Assembly (NCBI GenBank): GCA_947683425.1
Contig: CANTUQ010000112.1
Location: 13,531,501 to 13,595,500, forward strand
Origin: Excoecaria cochinchinensis
Lineage: Eukaryota > Streptophyta > Magnoliopsida > Malpighiales > Euphorbiaceae
Length of the DNA stretch: 64,000 nt
Direction of reading: 5' to 3'
A program made the position numbers and the translations under genes. Every line of letters begins with the position of its first letter. Positions within the stretch are counted from its first letter, which is position 1. Under the pieces are notes generated by a model, which did no database searches, had not been told where the DNA came from, and saw only the letters and a program-made list of their open reading frames with translations. Below are positions 48,460 through 60,328 of the stretch, piece by piece.

Positions 48460-48715
48460 GACCGCGAGTGTCGGGCGCAGCAGCGCGCAGGCGCGCTGGC
48501 GCCTAGCACGCAGACGCCCAGGCGCCCAGCGCGCTGGGCGCGATTTGGCGACGCGCAGCGTCGCCAATGCCGCGCGTCGCTAAAGAGCGACGCGCAGCGC
48601 TGCGCGCCGCACCATGCGCCTCGGCTCGCGGATTTCGCGCGCCTCGCCGCGTGAGTCCCCGTCGCTCTATAGCGACGGGCGGTGTCCCTCTATAGCGACG
48701 GGCTTCCTGGCCGTC
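48460..48715. repeat. GC-rich hairpin island in the Tat-type solo LTR
   Basis: CpG-dense. Includes GGCGACGCGCAGCGTCGCC (arms of eight) near 48546 and two copies of TCTATAGCGACGGGC (48665-48705), plus CCGTCGGTA. The AGCGACGG word is the same as the core of the left CACTA subterminal repeats. Confidence 0.75.
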
Positions 48716-48942
48716 GGTATAGGGTCTGATACCTATTTCCCTCTTTTCAGCCTTTTTTTCGATTTTTTCACCCAAAAAATCTGTTTTTTATCCCATTTTT
48801 TTGGGGTTTTTGACTTCAAATTAAATTCTAAAATACTTTTTTAGGTAATTAAATAATAAAACTTGATTTTATCATTAAAAATAAAATAATTTTGTGTTAA
48901 AATAGGTTTTTTTCCTTAATTAAATTAGGCCAACCTATTTTA

Positions 48943-48953
48943 TCCTATAAAGA
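48943..48953 (+). promoter_or_regulatory. TATA box of the Tat-type solo LTR
   Basis: TCCTATAAAGAG downstream of the GC-rich island, equivalent to 10855-10866. Confidence 0.6.
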
Positions 48954-50877
48954 GTTTATGATGAAATCAAAGGGGCCTCCTCCACATTTTTTAGACCTAA
49001 TTTTCTAGAATTCTTCTTCTTCTATTTTCTCTTCAAAATTTCAGATTTCTCTTTTTAATTAATAAGGTTTAATTGAAATTGAAAGATCAATTTTCAATTG
49101 TTAATTATTCCAATTAATTTCTTTGTTTTTCCTCCATAAACACAAGAAATTAATCATCATTTTGACATCAATTTCTTTTTAATCTTAAGCATACAAATCA
49201 ATTCCTTTATTTTTCTCCATAAACAAAGAGAATTAATTTTATTGCTAAATTATTTTTTCAAGCAATTTTCCGGAAAATCATCACTTTTCCTTCATCAAAT
49301 CCAATATTCTGAGGGTAAATATTCTTGGCTCCATTTCTATTTTATTTTATTTTATTTTATTTATTCATATATATTTTATTGTTTTTATTGATTTATTTAT
49401 TGTTTTCATCTATTCATTTGTTGTATTGATCTTATATTCGTTCTATTTAATTGTTTATATATGATTTGATCTTTATTCATGTGAATATTGTTTTCTTTTA
49501 ATTCCTAACATGTAAATAATTTATTTTGATTCCTCATTATTTTTAACATGCAAATAATTAATTAATTTAAATTAATCTTTTTGCCATGTAAATAGTTTGT
49601 ATTAATTATGAACACATCAATTAACCTTGTTATATATCATTATTATTTTCATCATTCCTTTGTTTACTAATTTTTATCATTGTTACATGATTTCATTATC
49701 ATTTGTTTATTTATTCATTCATTATTTTTCACTTATCATCATTATTTTCATCATGTGTATATTTTCATGTACTAATTAATTAACATGTTTTATTTTATTT
49801 TCATCACATCATTTAATCATTTATCACATATAATCCATGTTTCTCATTTTATTTTGGTTTGCTAATATTTTTGATTCCATTATCATTCTTTTCATATCAT
49901 CTTATTTTATTTTAATTTGTTATTCATTATTTTGTATGTTTAATTGATTTAATTACTAACATTATTTTATTTGTATTTTGTTTTTATGTCTAAACTCATT
50001 TTTCGCTTGGGCATTTTTGCGAGCACATCGGGAGGTCCAAAAAGGCTCATTTGGTTCATATATTTATTTTCTTTATTTGTAATATTTTATTTAATTTTTC
50101 CATATAATTTTCTTGTAAAATTATTTATTTAGGCTCACTAGAAAGAAAATCACAAAAACATTTTTATTAATTAACTTGACATTTTTTTTTCTAAATAAAA
50201 GGGGACCAATGTCTTAGTTTTTCATACCCAAATAAATCATCACATCAAAACTGTTTCATAATAAATATGCATGCGAGGACCAAAGTCCTCAAAATAAGCA
50301 ATACCCCGATTCGTGTATGTATCGCACATTTATAAAGGGAGTTGTATTCTGCTCCTTGTATTATTGTAATTTACCGCCTTTTGATATTTACTTGCTCATT
50401 TACGGCTTTCCAAATATGAGTAAATGCGCCTTTAATCAATCGCATCGTGTGGAGAGAGAGCGAATCAATGATATTTAAAATTTGATCATAAAATAATCGA
50501 GGTAGAAATAGATGAGAAATCCCGGACCCAGCTCTGGTCTTTGGGCTCAAAGAGGCTAGAGGTCTACCCTCCAAGACACCTTTTTGTGCCACGAGACTTT
50601 AGCGCTAATCCTAGGCTCCTTAGGGCGAGAGGTTTACCTTCCAAGACCCCTCTAGCTGGCCCAAAATGGATACCAAGCGCAGTCTTAGGCTCTCCGAGGC
50701 GAGAGTAACTTTCCCAATATTTTATTGGGTGGCGACTCCATGATACCTCCTTGTTGCCCAACATAGACGCACTTGCGATTTATCGCAAGCTGTCAACAGA
50801 CCCACAAATGCCCCGATCGCCCACGTGCGGGCGGTCGAGCGGGCGGCCGCGGGGGATCCGGCGCTCGTCACAGCAAC

Positions 50878-51292
50878 TTGCATTGCCATTATCTGAACTG
50901 CATTAATACATTGCATCATTCTGCATACATAAATCACTCAGCATTCATTACATTTACCTCTGTTGCTCCTTCTTAGTGACCATCAAAATGTGCATTTGCC
51001 TCAAGTAATAGGAAGCTGACAGAATGTACATTGAGTGCAATAAAGTTGAGTGAGTGTAATAAGGAATTAGTTCTTCAAAAAAAAAATCAAAAATTTAAGT
51101 AAGCATTGAAAAGCTGTATAAATCATACTATGTAACAGGAAGTAATAAGATGGGTTATGTGAGAAGCAAAGTGTAAATATTATATGATAGTATAATGTAA
51201 GTGTGTGAGGGTGTTAATGATAAAGATTTTGATATTCAGAAATCGGATATAAGTGAATTTCGAGGACGAAATTCTTTTAAGGAGGGTAGATT
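50878..51292 (+). other. Interior right part and polypurine tract
   Basis: No coding frame. The end reads TTTCGAGGACGAAATTC, then TTTTAAGGAGGGTAGA directly before the 3' LTR. AAGGAGGGTAGA is the polypurine tract, and the GACGAAATTC box before it is characteristic of Tekay/Del-type elements. Confidence 0.8.
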
Positions 51293-54200
51293 TGTAACAC
51301 CCCAAAGATACCCTAGTCGGATTAGGGTAAGTTTAGGGTGTAACGGAAACCGAATATGCTAGAGATAGGGACGGAAGTGTCCAAAAGGGACACAACCGTC
51401 ATTAATTTGAAAGTTTCGGCAAGTTTTGGTAAATTGGACAGTTATATCGTCGTGCCTTAAATGACATAAAAAGAATTATTTTGGTGATTAAAAATGTATA
51501 TGTGGATGATGGAAATGATTAATTGCAGCGAAGGATGTGACCGGTTTTATTTGAGTAAGGTAAGGGTAATTCGGTCATTTTGTAATTAAGGATTAAATTG
51601 ATTGAATTAATTAATTAAGTGGGTCAATGTATAAAATATAAGTTAAGGGGTTAAAAGACAAACTTGGCATAAATATCTTCTTGGGACCAATAGTGTGGTG
51701 ACATGTGGCACTTGAGATAAGGATTGAACTAATTGCCTAAATTAAACCATTTTGACTTCATTTAGGCCACTTTTGGCCGGCCTTAAGGAAAAAAAAGAAG
51801 GGAGCAGCCGTTCATCTTCAAAATTTCTTCTCTCTCCCTCTTTTGCTTATGCTCCCCACATGGGTGTTTTGAAATTCAAGTGCCTAAATCAAGTTAAAAA
51901 GGTACGTTGTGTAATTGTATCTCTTCTTCTTCTCTAATTGTGAGATTTAAAATTTATATGGAAATTATGGTTAGTAGGTATGCTAACATGTAATTTTGTG
52001 GGTTTTGATGAGGAAATTTGATGATTGTGATCATGAAAGAGTATGGGAGTAGAAGAGTGCAACCAATTGAACAAAAAGGAGCAAAGGAAATGAGGTTTGG
52101 AAACTGGTTTTATTTGATGTGTTTTGATGATAAATAATATTATTTGAGATATATTTGAATGATATGTGTTGAATCTATGATGATGATAGTGAGTGTTGGC
52201 TTTAGATTGTTAAAATTGTGCATGTGAGTAGGATTTGATGAAAACTGTGTTAGGAAATTCTTGACCCTTCTTCGGTTATTAGGCTTTATCTAGAGTTTTA
52301 GAACTCCAAATGATATACGACAAGTACCTTTTGAAATCTAAGACATATTTCTACAAATGTCTTAGAAATAGGCTTGAGCAAATTTTAGCTCTAAGTGTCC
52401 CAAAGGTGGTCGTGAAATAGAGCTATCTTCTGTGGCCGGGTTTAGGGGAGCAGCATAGATTGTTTTGATCATATCTGGAGATTTAGGTGTCCAAATGATA
52501 TGAAATTTGTTCTATATGAAAGCTAACATCCTAAGGAGAATTGTTTAAGAAGGATACTTGGCCTAAAAATGACGTTTAGAGGTCAGCGTAGGCTGTTGAA
52601 GTTTGAAGTGGAAAGCAGTCCTGACTCTGTGCTTCTGTTTTGCTATTTTTAGGTATGTCACGGTGACAACCAAATTGGTTACCACCGTAACCAATGCCCA
52701 AAGAAGGCAGAATGCTTAATTTTGGACCTCATGGTCACAACCAAGTGGGTGCCACCGTGACCCTCCCCTATTTTGCATATTTTGGGTGTTTTTCCTCCTC
52801 AAACGCACCCGAACTTCACCGGAACTTTTTGGAACTTATCCAACGCATGTTTAGACTTTTATAAAGCATAATTAAATAGTTACAACTTAGAAATTCAAAT
52901 GAATAGGGTTTTGAATAAGAATTTAGACTAAAATATTTAAAGGATTAATGAGTCGAACACTTTCGAATTCGTCCAACATTGACATAATTATAGTATATTA
53001 GGAGATTTGAAGCGAAATTTTACAATCTATACTTTGAACTTGTAGAACTACGGGGTTCGGATTGCCAATTCTTTGGGATACGTAGGAAGCTTGGAATATC
53101 CTTCGAAGTCCGAACCAAAACATAGAAATTTCTTCGGACATAAAAGATAATGTGTCAACTGAACTCGGTTAATGTCTTGGTGCTTGTTAGAAATAAATGT
53201 GGCGTGTATGAGAAGATTTATAAATGTTATTGAGCTATTAATGATTTAAGTCTCGTGTAGTATTAATTACGGTTTAAAATTGGTATATGACATTAAGTTT
53301 GAAGTAAATGATTGTTTTAGGCGCGTCATAAACTGAAAATGAAATGAATCTTTCGTATCTCAAATGGTATTTATATGACTGTCTAAATAATGAATGATTC
53401 TTAATAATTTGAATAGTCTGAGACACTTATGTTGAAGTTCTCGATTTTAATGCATGATGTTGGGAGAGTAATGTTTATTAAATTATTTGGGGACATTATA
53501 AGAATAAATATGTTTTTATGTAAAGTTCATTTAATTAAGAATAACAAGAGTGGGATGCTTGACTCTATAACGAGCGCAACGGGTGTCGCGAGCGCGACAG
53601 AAACCATTTAATTTTCTGTCGCGATCGCGACTACGGTCATGAGCGCGACTCTTCCCTATGTTTTAAATGCATGTTGTTAAGCTTTTGAACATGATTTTTG
53701 ACTTGTGATTTACATATGACATATTGTTTCATTTAGGATATAATATACCATGTAAGCTACAGTTGAAATAAATTGTAAGCAAGTATTAAAATGTAAAATG
53801 TGATTGTAATTAAAGCTTATAGTTTGATATATTTTATATGAGTCAATGCTTTAGTTTATGAACGAATGATGCGTAGGATTGGTAGATGACTATAATAAGT
53901 GTTTGTATTTATGAAAAGTATTAAAATATAACATATACATTATTAAAAGAAACAAATATATGTTAGCCTGCATTAGTCGAGTCATGGATAGTTAGGCATG
54001 CCTAATAGAGTTAGTGTTGCTACAGCCAGTGTATTGATTTGGACCATGATCAGGTCCCCCGACTGGATCTTCGTGATCCCTCTGTCTTGGATCTTATTTA
54101 AGATCCCACGCGAAAATGATTTTTGAAACAAAAGAAAAGATTATTTTGATATCTTCGGATATCCAGTGTTATGAAAGCATTATTGATACCCTCGGGTATC

Positions 54201-55073
54201 CACGCGTACTCGGTATCCACCCCTTTGATTTAGCAGGCATTAAATGAACAAGAATATGTGAATCATACAATAAGTTATGAATTGATGAATACATATGTGA
54301 AGACTTGTATGAAAGTATGTATTTTGTTATTGCAATCTAAATGCCTTGTTGATTGAATAATTATATATTAAGGCATCTGTTAAGCAAGATGTGTGAAATG
54401 AATTTTTGAAACTGAAAGGGATGTGAATAAGTGCACAAAGTGACATGCATAAGATGTGAAAAAGGTGCGTTATTGTATAATTGATTTGTTAACGTTGATA
54501 TGCACAGTAAGTGGCTATTTTGATATTCTCCTTGAAAGTATCTAACTTGTTATTATTGTTATGAATATATTTTCTATATTATGCTTTTCTTTGAACTTAC
54601 TCGACTGCCATTCTTAGTGATCGTCCATATTTATATGTTTCCCACTAAGCTTTATGCTTAGCACGGATTTTCTTTCAATCTGTGTAGGTACTATGAATCG
54701 GATCGTTCGAGGGTTTTCCGCAGCAGTCCAGACCAATACAAGAACTATGAAGAGGTTTTAGGATAGGATTTGTATAGTCATCAGAATGTATGCAAGATTT
54801 GTAATTTTAAATTATAAGTTTTGTAAAAGTGATATTGGTTATGTAAAAGATCTACCTATAGCAAATTCTGAAGAAGTTTATTTTATAATGTGAATGTATA
54901 ATGAATTTATAGTTAACTATAATGTGTTTTTGAAAATAAAAGAAATTTTATAACTCATATTTTAGCTTAAAGGTTTATAAGTTTTACAGGTTTGATCGGC
55001 AATGCCCCTTGACCGTCATCGTGAACCACCGGTTCACGGTATAGTTTACTACGTACGGGTAAGGGGTGTTACA
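51293..55073 (+). mobile_element. 3' LTR of the coding-free element
   Basis: 3781 bases, nearly the same as 43969-47758. Visible differences: loss of about 32 bases near 51640, an extra CGCGACTACGGTCATGAG-type stretch in the GC patch near 53625, and scattered single-base changes. Ends GGTGTTACA followed by TTTAT. Confidence 0.92.
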
Positions 55074-55614
55074 TTTATCATACACGTACCATATAAACAT
55101 AAAAAAAAAAATCATACATACTTAATGGGAAGAATGGGATATTGTATCCACTAACCTCCTTTCCTTGTTCTCCACTCCTTAATCTTCCTTTTCTAGCCTT
55201 AACTCCTTGAAATACCATCATCTCCTCATCCTTCCATAAGTGGCAGAATTTCCTCACCAAAGAAACCATAAACAATTCACTTATTTTCTTCAATATACCA
55301 ACATAAACATCATCTACATACCGTAAAATATCTATTTGAACCATTAAATTAAATTATGGAACCCTAAATCACTTACCTCATTTTTTAGACATAACCTTTA
55401 TCTCTTGCTTTTTCCCACTTCTTTCACTTCAAATGAACTTTTGAGATCATTTCCAATGAAAAGAGAAGTTGAATTTTACTAGAAAGGCTTTAATTTAGTG
55501 AGAAATTTAGGAGAGAGATGAAGAAAACATAGAGAGATAGAGGAAGAGTTAGGTCAGCCATGGAGGGTGGGAGAAAGGGGTGGAGAATTCTAGAGAGAGG
55601 TAGATTTCTTTACC

Positions 55615-55624
55615 GTTTATAGGT
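55615..55624 (-). promoter_or_regulatory. TATA box of the reverse giant LTR
   Basis: Minus-strand ACCTATAAACGG, about 675 bases from the LTR start at 56293. Confidence 0.5.
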
Positions 55625-56471
55625 CCTTTTCATGGACCCTTCTAGTGTGTTCGATATAGGTCAACCCAAATATAAGCCCAAATGCATTTATTCACCCATT
55701 TTCTCACTCTAATTTATTTCTCCCACTTTTCAAGCTCAATTTCTTTCAAAATCAATTCCATATTTCTCAAAATATATTTATTAGACTCCATGAGTATTTT
55801 TGGCTCAATCGGAGACCGTTTCCCGATTCGCTAATTATTTACCTGTTCGATAGCCGAATTTTTAGTCTCACCAAAAATTTAGTTTTTCAAAACCATTAGA
55901 TTCTACTCATTTATACGAGCGCGTCCATATTTTTGAAATATTTTTTTGAGGTTCGTAACTTAAGATATATATGGTCCTGTCAAACTTGGTCAAAACTGGT
56001 CAAATCGAGTTGATTTTTGCCCATCAAAGTTGACCGACGGCCGTCCCTCACTAGGGACGCCTATTCCTCGACCCCGAATGCCCAAAATCAAATTTTTTCA
56101 CTTATTTTTGCATTTTTAAGGCCTATTTGACCTCTGTTTGATCCCAAATTTTATATTCGGGCTCCCGTTGACATACTCTATCCAATAGTTCAATAAAATA
56201 TTTTTTGATTCCGAGAGGTACTATTCAGCCCACTGTCACTATTTTCGGCTCGAAAATCACTATTCATTAAAATTTTGATTTTGGGCCATTACAGTAATTA
56301 TGAATGAAATAGGCTTAAAAGGAATAATATGGGTAAATTAGATAATTAAATTGGTTTAAAATAGAATAAAGGTGTTGAACGTAAGGATTAAAGATGAATA
56401 ATCTATAGATTTGATTTATAAGGACAAAAAGGTAATTTAAACGTAGAAAGGGTAATTTATATATAAAAAGA

Positions 56472-56540
56472 GGGACTTTTTATGATTAATGCATTTTGGA
56501 AAAATAATTGGGTTTTTGGGGTGTTTTGGCAAGTATTTTG
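56472..56540 (+). repeat. Left terminal inverted repeat of the MULE
   Basis: GGACTTTTTATGATTAATGC, then ATTTTGGAAAAATAATTGGG. The complement of 62050-62118 reads almost the same with a few insertions and substitutions. Confidence 0.7.
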
Positions 56541-56687
56541 AGAGATGGTGTGTTTAATTCATTTCTGCAACTGCATATTGCAAAAATTGAATGGCCAGCG
56601 TTCGCACGAATTTTAAGACTCATAGGGAAGTCAGGCATCGATTTACGTGACATGCAAACTAAAGGGAGCAGGGTGGTCAGAAGACTA

Positions 56688-56721
56688 CCCATTTCCGTAG
56701 CTGACCGTTGCGGAAATGGGT
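56688..56721. repeat. Subterminal hairpin ACCCATTTCCG / CGGAAATGGGT
   Basis: Perfect 11-base arms with a 12-base loop (TAGCTGACCGTT). Related hairpins lie at 61804-61842 and 61999-62026. Confidence 0.85.
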
Positions 56722-56762
56722 GTGTCCTGACACCCAACACCAATCCTTGCCCTCCCCCATCC

Positions 56763-56773
56763 CCGTATAAATT
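56763..56773 (+). promoter_or_regulatory. TATA box of the PMD gene
   Basis: CCGTATAAATTCC in a C-rich context, inside the left MULE end and about 590 bases before the PMD start codon, leaving room for a leader intron. Confidence 0.5.
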
Positions 56774-57353
56774 CCCTTCCACACTTCAATCCTAATTTTA
56801 CCGAGTAAGTGGAAATATTTTTGCTTTTTTGTTCTTAAATTTTCATTCATTCCTTCCTTTCCAAGTCAAGTGAAAAAAGTGAATTGTTTATTTTGAAGTT
56901 GTTGTAAAGTTTTTATTTGAGTTATAAAGAATAGCGTTTTAAAGGGTATTTTCAAAGCCATTTGTGGTATTTAAAATAGCCATTATTATATATATCTTGA
57001 TTAATTTTATTTATTTAACAAGTTTTATAATAAATTTATTGTAAAGTTGTAGATATTAATTGTTTGAAATTTCGGTGACTTGAAAATAGTAAGGTAAGTT
57101 TTTAATTGCAATTTTTACATAAACATTCAATATTTATTATTTATATATAATATAATATAGAAAGTAATATGAAATATTACAATAATAATTTTAATTACTA
57201 AAACTATCATATGAATAAAAAAATATAAGTTACATTTATATTTATAGAGAAAAATTAAAAAAAAATATAAGTTAGATTCATATTTATATTTACATAAGTA
57301 TAAGTGATTTTATTTATTGTTTGTTATTATATTGAAATTAGGTTATTTAAAAC

Positions 57354-58790
57354 ATGGATCGCTTTCAGAATCAACAATACATAAATCCAGGACTAATAGT
57401 ATATGATCTTTTAACATTGAAAGGAAAACATTGAGCAGAAGCAATGTGGTGCAACAATGTAATTATATTTTAACCATTTATTTAATATTTATTTATTTAT
57501 ACGCGACTAGATATTGATAGATGGCAAATAAAAATACATTAGTATGATAGTTATTTTATATTTGTCAGGTTTCAAATAACATATTATTTACTCAGAGAGC
57601 CAGTGTAGAGGCTCACTATGTTGGTATAGATCAGAGAATTATACCATATTTAAGGTTGGCAGGGTTTTATGAAGTGTCTCAAATTGGTGCAATGCATGTA
57701 GATGCCAATTTGATCACTTCACTTGTAGAGAGATAGAGGCCGGAGACGCACACTTTTCACCTCCCGGTTGGTGAAACTAGCATCACACTGCAAGACATAG
57801 AGATGCTGACTAGTTTACCCATTGACGGGAGTCCGATAATTGGTCATTTGCAATACAATTTGGAAATTATCTGTAATCAGCTTTTAGGACAAATGCACCT
57901 GAAAATGTGATAAAAGGGCACTCAATTAAAATGACTTGGTTGTTAAATATTTTAAATTCCTTACCTGCTGATGCTACTGATAACCAAATTCAGTGCTCAA
58001 CTCGCGCATGGTTATTGCGTTGTATCGGTGGGTTGTTGTGTCCTTCCCAATCGAATAATTATATCCATTTCATGTGGCTTCCCCTACCACAGAATTTAAA
58101 AGAAGTTGGAAGTTATAGTTGGGGGTCCGCTTGCTTGGCTTGGCTATATAGGGAGCTTTGTCATGCTACACGTCTTAATGCTTACGGGGTTGGTGGTTAT
58201 CAAAAATTATTACAGATGTGGGGTTGGGAAAGACTTCCTAAATTTCAACCCCCTTTTATAGATGGATTTGTGCTAGATCAGAGTCGGCCGTATGGATATA
58301 GGTAATTTTGATTTATTTATTTATCTATTTATTTATTTATTATCAGGTTGAGATATTATGTTAACATGATGAATTATTATATATTAGGTGGCGATCTCCT
58401 ATCATTTTAACTAATAATAATAGTAAAGATGTACATGCGTGCCGAGTAGATTTAGATATCCATCATGATGCTGAGGTAATTATTTGTATGTACTATTTAA
58501 TTATAACAATTATTATGCATAGTGAGTAGATTTTGACCATAATGTTTTATTTTTAATTAGATGGATTGGCAACCGTACAGAGGTGTGATGCATATATTGC
58601 CGTCTTTCTGTACAAATGGACAAAGCATTTGGAGAGCAGAGTTACCTTTAATATGTTTTTATATAATTGAGTGGCACCAACCCGATCGTTGTCTTCGGCA
58701 ATTTGAAATGGACCAATGCATTCCGAGTCCACCGTTGACTGATGATAGAATGCATTCAGTCTATTTGAGGGAAAATTATGACAAAAATTA
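57354..58790 (+). pseudogene. Plant mobile domain (PMD) protein gene
   Basis: Start 57354 (MDRFQNQQYINPGLIVYDLL). Four exons with good GT-AG sites: 57354-57458, 57569-58301, 58390-58475, 58561-58790. Motifs of the PMD (aminotransferase-like plant mobile domain): RLAGFYEV, RPETHTFHLPVGETSITLQD, LPIDGSPIIG, VGSYSWGSACLAWLYRELC, NAYGVGGYQKLLQMWGWERL, and ILPSFCTNGQSIWRAELPLI. Lesions: stop 57432-57434 (CGA to TGA likely), stop 57734-57736 (TGG to TAG), a one-base frameshift near 57893-57905, and a stop after YDKN where Trp is common. PMD genes occur in plant genomes and in MULE and gypsy elements; MAIN-type PMD proteins act in silencing. The function here is unknown. Confidence 0.88.
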
Positions 58791-58820
58791 GGAAATTACT
58801 TTTTCTGATTTGAGGGGAAA

Positions 58821-60328
58821 TTACTTTTTCACACACGATTTGACCTCATCCTTACTATTGAAAACCAAACCTATTGATAACTCAGAGGTACCATCCCAAG
58901 TGCCAAATTTCTCAACTTCAGACCCACTAACTTGAGATGCATCAAAGTCAATGGTGGTATAGTGTTCCGATGGAAAGTTAAAGATCACCTCGTTTGACTC
59001 CCCACTGACATGGACAAATCCTAATAGACTAATATACTGCGTATCAGAAGACTCCTGACCGTCACCAAAGTCAGAATCATCACTTTTCACACTCATATTT
59101 GTAGTGTCAGTCTCATCATCGTCATGACCTGAAAGATAATCATTATTCAAATCCCCAGCTTCTAAATGATCCATGCCTCCAAAATCTATTGCAGGTTCAA
59201 TTTTGACATTTGCACCAATATCATTATAAAAAGGACTCTCATTTGCCGAAATGTTTGGACTGTTGCCAGATAAGGAATTAGACAGTAAATTGGCATCCCG
59301 TTGACTAATAGACGGCCGTGCCTGACTAGGACCCGAATCTGGTCTATGACCAACTAATTGTCAATGAGTGTCAATTTCTGTACTTTGACTTGCATCAGCA
59401 CCTGCCGCTTGCACAAAATACCTGTCATTTCGACAACTGCTTGATCTATTGCCAAATATGGATTTATTAAAAAAATCACTAACCCTTTGACTCAATAAAT
59501 GACTAGGTTGACTAATATAATCCTCATGCATCTAGCTCAATGACCGTCTAGGATGACTCATAGAACCATCAACCACATGGCCAACTGACCGCCTACCTTA
59601 ACTCATTAAAGCATCAGGCATATGGCTAAGTGATCTACGAAGAAAGCCGTGTCCTGATCTGACACTGTCCTGTCTTACAAGCAAGTCACCATCGCGTTGA
59701 CTGACAGACTGCATAGGCTGACTAGGACCGGCATCTCCTAGCTGGTAACCCGATCATCGTTATCGGCTTTGATCGACATGTTGTACCTCATCTCTAATAA
59801 ACTGACAAAAATTTGTTTTAGGCAAAATTTCAATATCTCCCACACTTATGGAATTCCTGGGCTGACTTGGACTAATATCATTTACAAATAATTGTTGACT
59901 TGCCTCAATATTTTTTAAGTGCGCTGCATCATTTCTATCCTGATCACCGGTTCCATATACAGCCATATTACCTCCTACACCCCTTCAGCCACTATAATAA
60001 TTATTTCAACAGTCGTATAATCATCAATTTCTCTTAATTTTTCATAAATCATATCTATGTCACTATCATCTACCAAATCCACTAACGTCCAAAATAACGA
60101 CCCTCGATTGTACATTGGACTTTTGTATAAAATTTTTAAAATCATGTCGCTAATACCTAAACTCAACTTAACGTAAATTTTATGTATCAATTCAGGAAAA
60201 GTTGGCTTATTTCTAAGTCTAAGTCTCCTTGTAATGGTATTTGGACCCAATATATCATATTGAAAACCTACAACCCCATAACTTATTTGTCCACCCATGT
60301 TCAAGTAAAATTCAGTATATACTGGCAT
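58821..60328 (-). pseudogene. MURA-type transposase, N-terminal part only
   Basis: Starts at 60328 (MPVYTEFYLNMGGQISYG). The first exon-like frame (60328-59975) has the PB1-like beginning of plant MULE transposases (LRLRNKPTFPELIHKIY). After a frameshift near 59970 one frame runs from 59966 to 58821 with a few stops. It includes Ser/Gln-Pro repeats (PSQPRNSISV, SQPMQSVSQRDG) and an acidic linker, and ends in LSIGLVFNSKDEVKSCVKK, the start of the MuDR DNA-binding domain. The zinc-binding and DDE catalytic core are missing. The break lies at the direct repeat GGAAATTACTTTTTC (two copies, 58791-58835), where the PMD gene ends. The element therefore cannot code for its own transposase. Confidence 0.78.

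Larger units (their letters stand above)
48211..50872 (+). mobile_element. Solo LTR, Tat-type
   Basis: Starts TGTAGACACCGAGTCCTGAG and ends GGCGCTCGTCACA, the termini of the Tat-type LTRs in the left part, with GCAAC on both sides. No TGGCGACTC primer site follows, supporting a solo LTR. It has a GC-rich island (48460-48715), a TATA box at 48944, TGAGGGTAAATATTCTTGG (49311), (TTTTA)n at 49338-49364 and the distal block with GGTGGCGACTCCA. Bases after 50877 contain GCATT repeats that vaguely resemble a Tat leader; I consider that chance. Confidence 0.87.
43969..55073 (+). mobile_element. Coding-free element with 3.8 kb LTRs (LARD-like)
   Basis: Complete element: LTR 43969-47758, primer site 47764, interior, purine tract, LTR 51293-55073, TTTAT duplications. 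Removing the nested solo LTR (48211-50872), the interior is only about 870 bases and has no Gag or Pol motif. LTR ends TGTAACAC...GTGTTACA, a Met-type primer site, and ATTTCGAGGACGAAATTC before the purine tract are chromovirus (Tekay/Del) traits. It would need proteins from a coding relative. The two LTRs are almost identical by eye. Confidence 0.92.
40703..56293 (-). mobile_element. Giant solo LTR in reverse orientation, nested inserts
   Basis: Own sequence is 40703-43968 and 55079-56293, about 4.5 kb. It runs minus: start TGTAATGGCCC at 56293, TATA box near 55619, a block at 43200-43300 that is the reverse of 40320-40400 in the host LTR, hairpin 41052-41072, and end GGGTGTTACA at 40703. Termini are flanked by GTAAT. 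It inserted head to head into a relative, so diverged inverted repeats of 1-2 kb now surround it. No coding sequence is supported; Ile/Leu-rich frames at 41229-41787 are translations of AT-rich LTR. Confidence 0.87.

Noticed and set aside
56486..56795. Overlapping frames of about 95 codons on both strands at the MULE left end
   Set aside because: They cover the terminal inverted repeat and subterminal hairpin; no recognisable protein motif.
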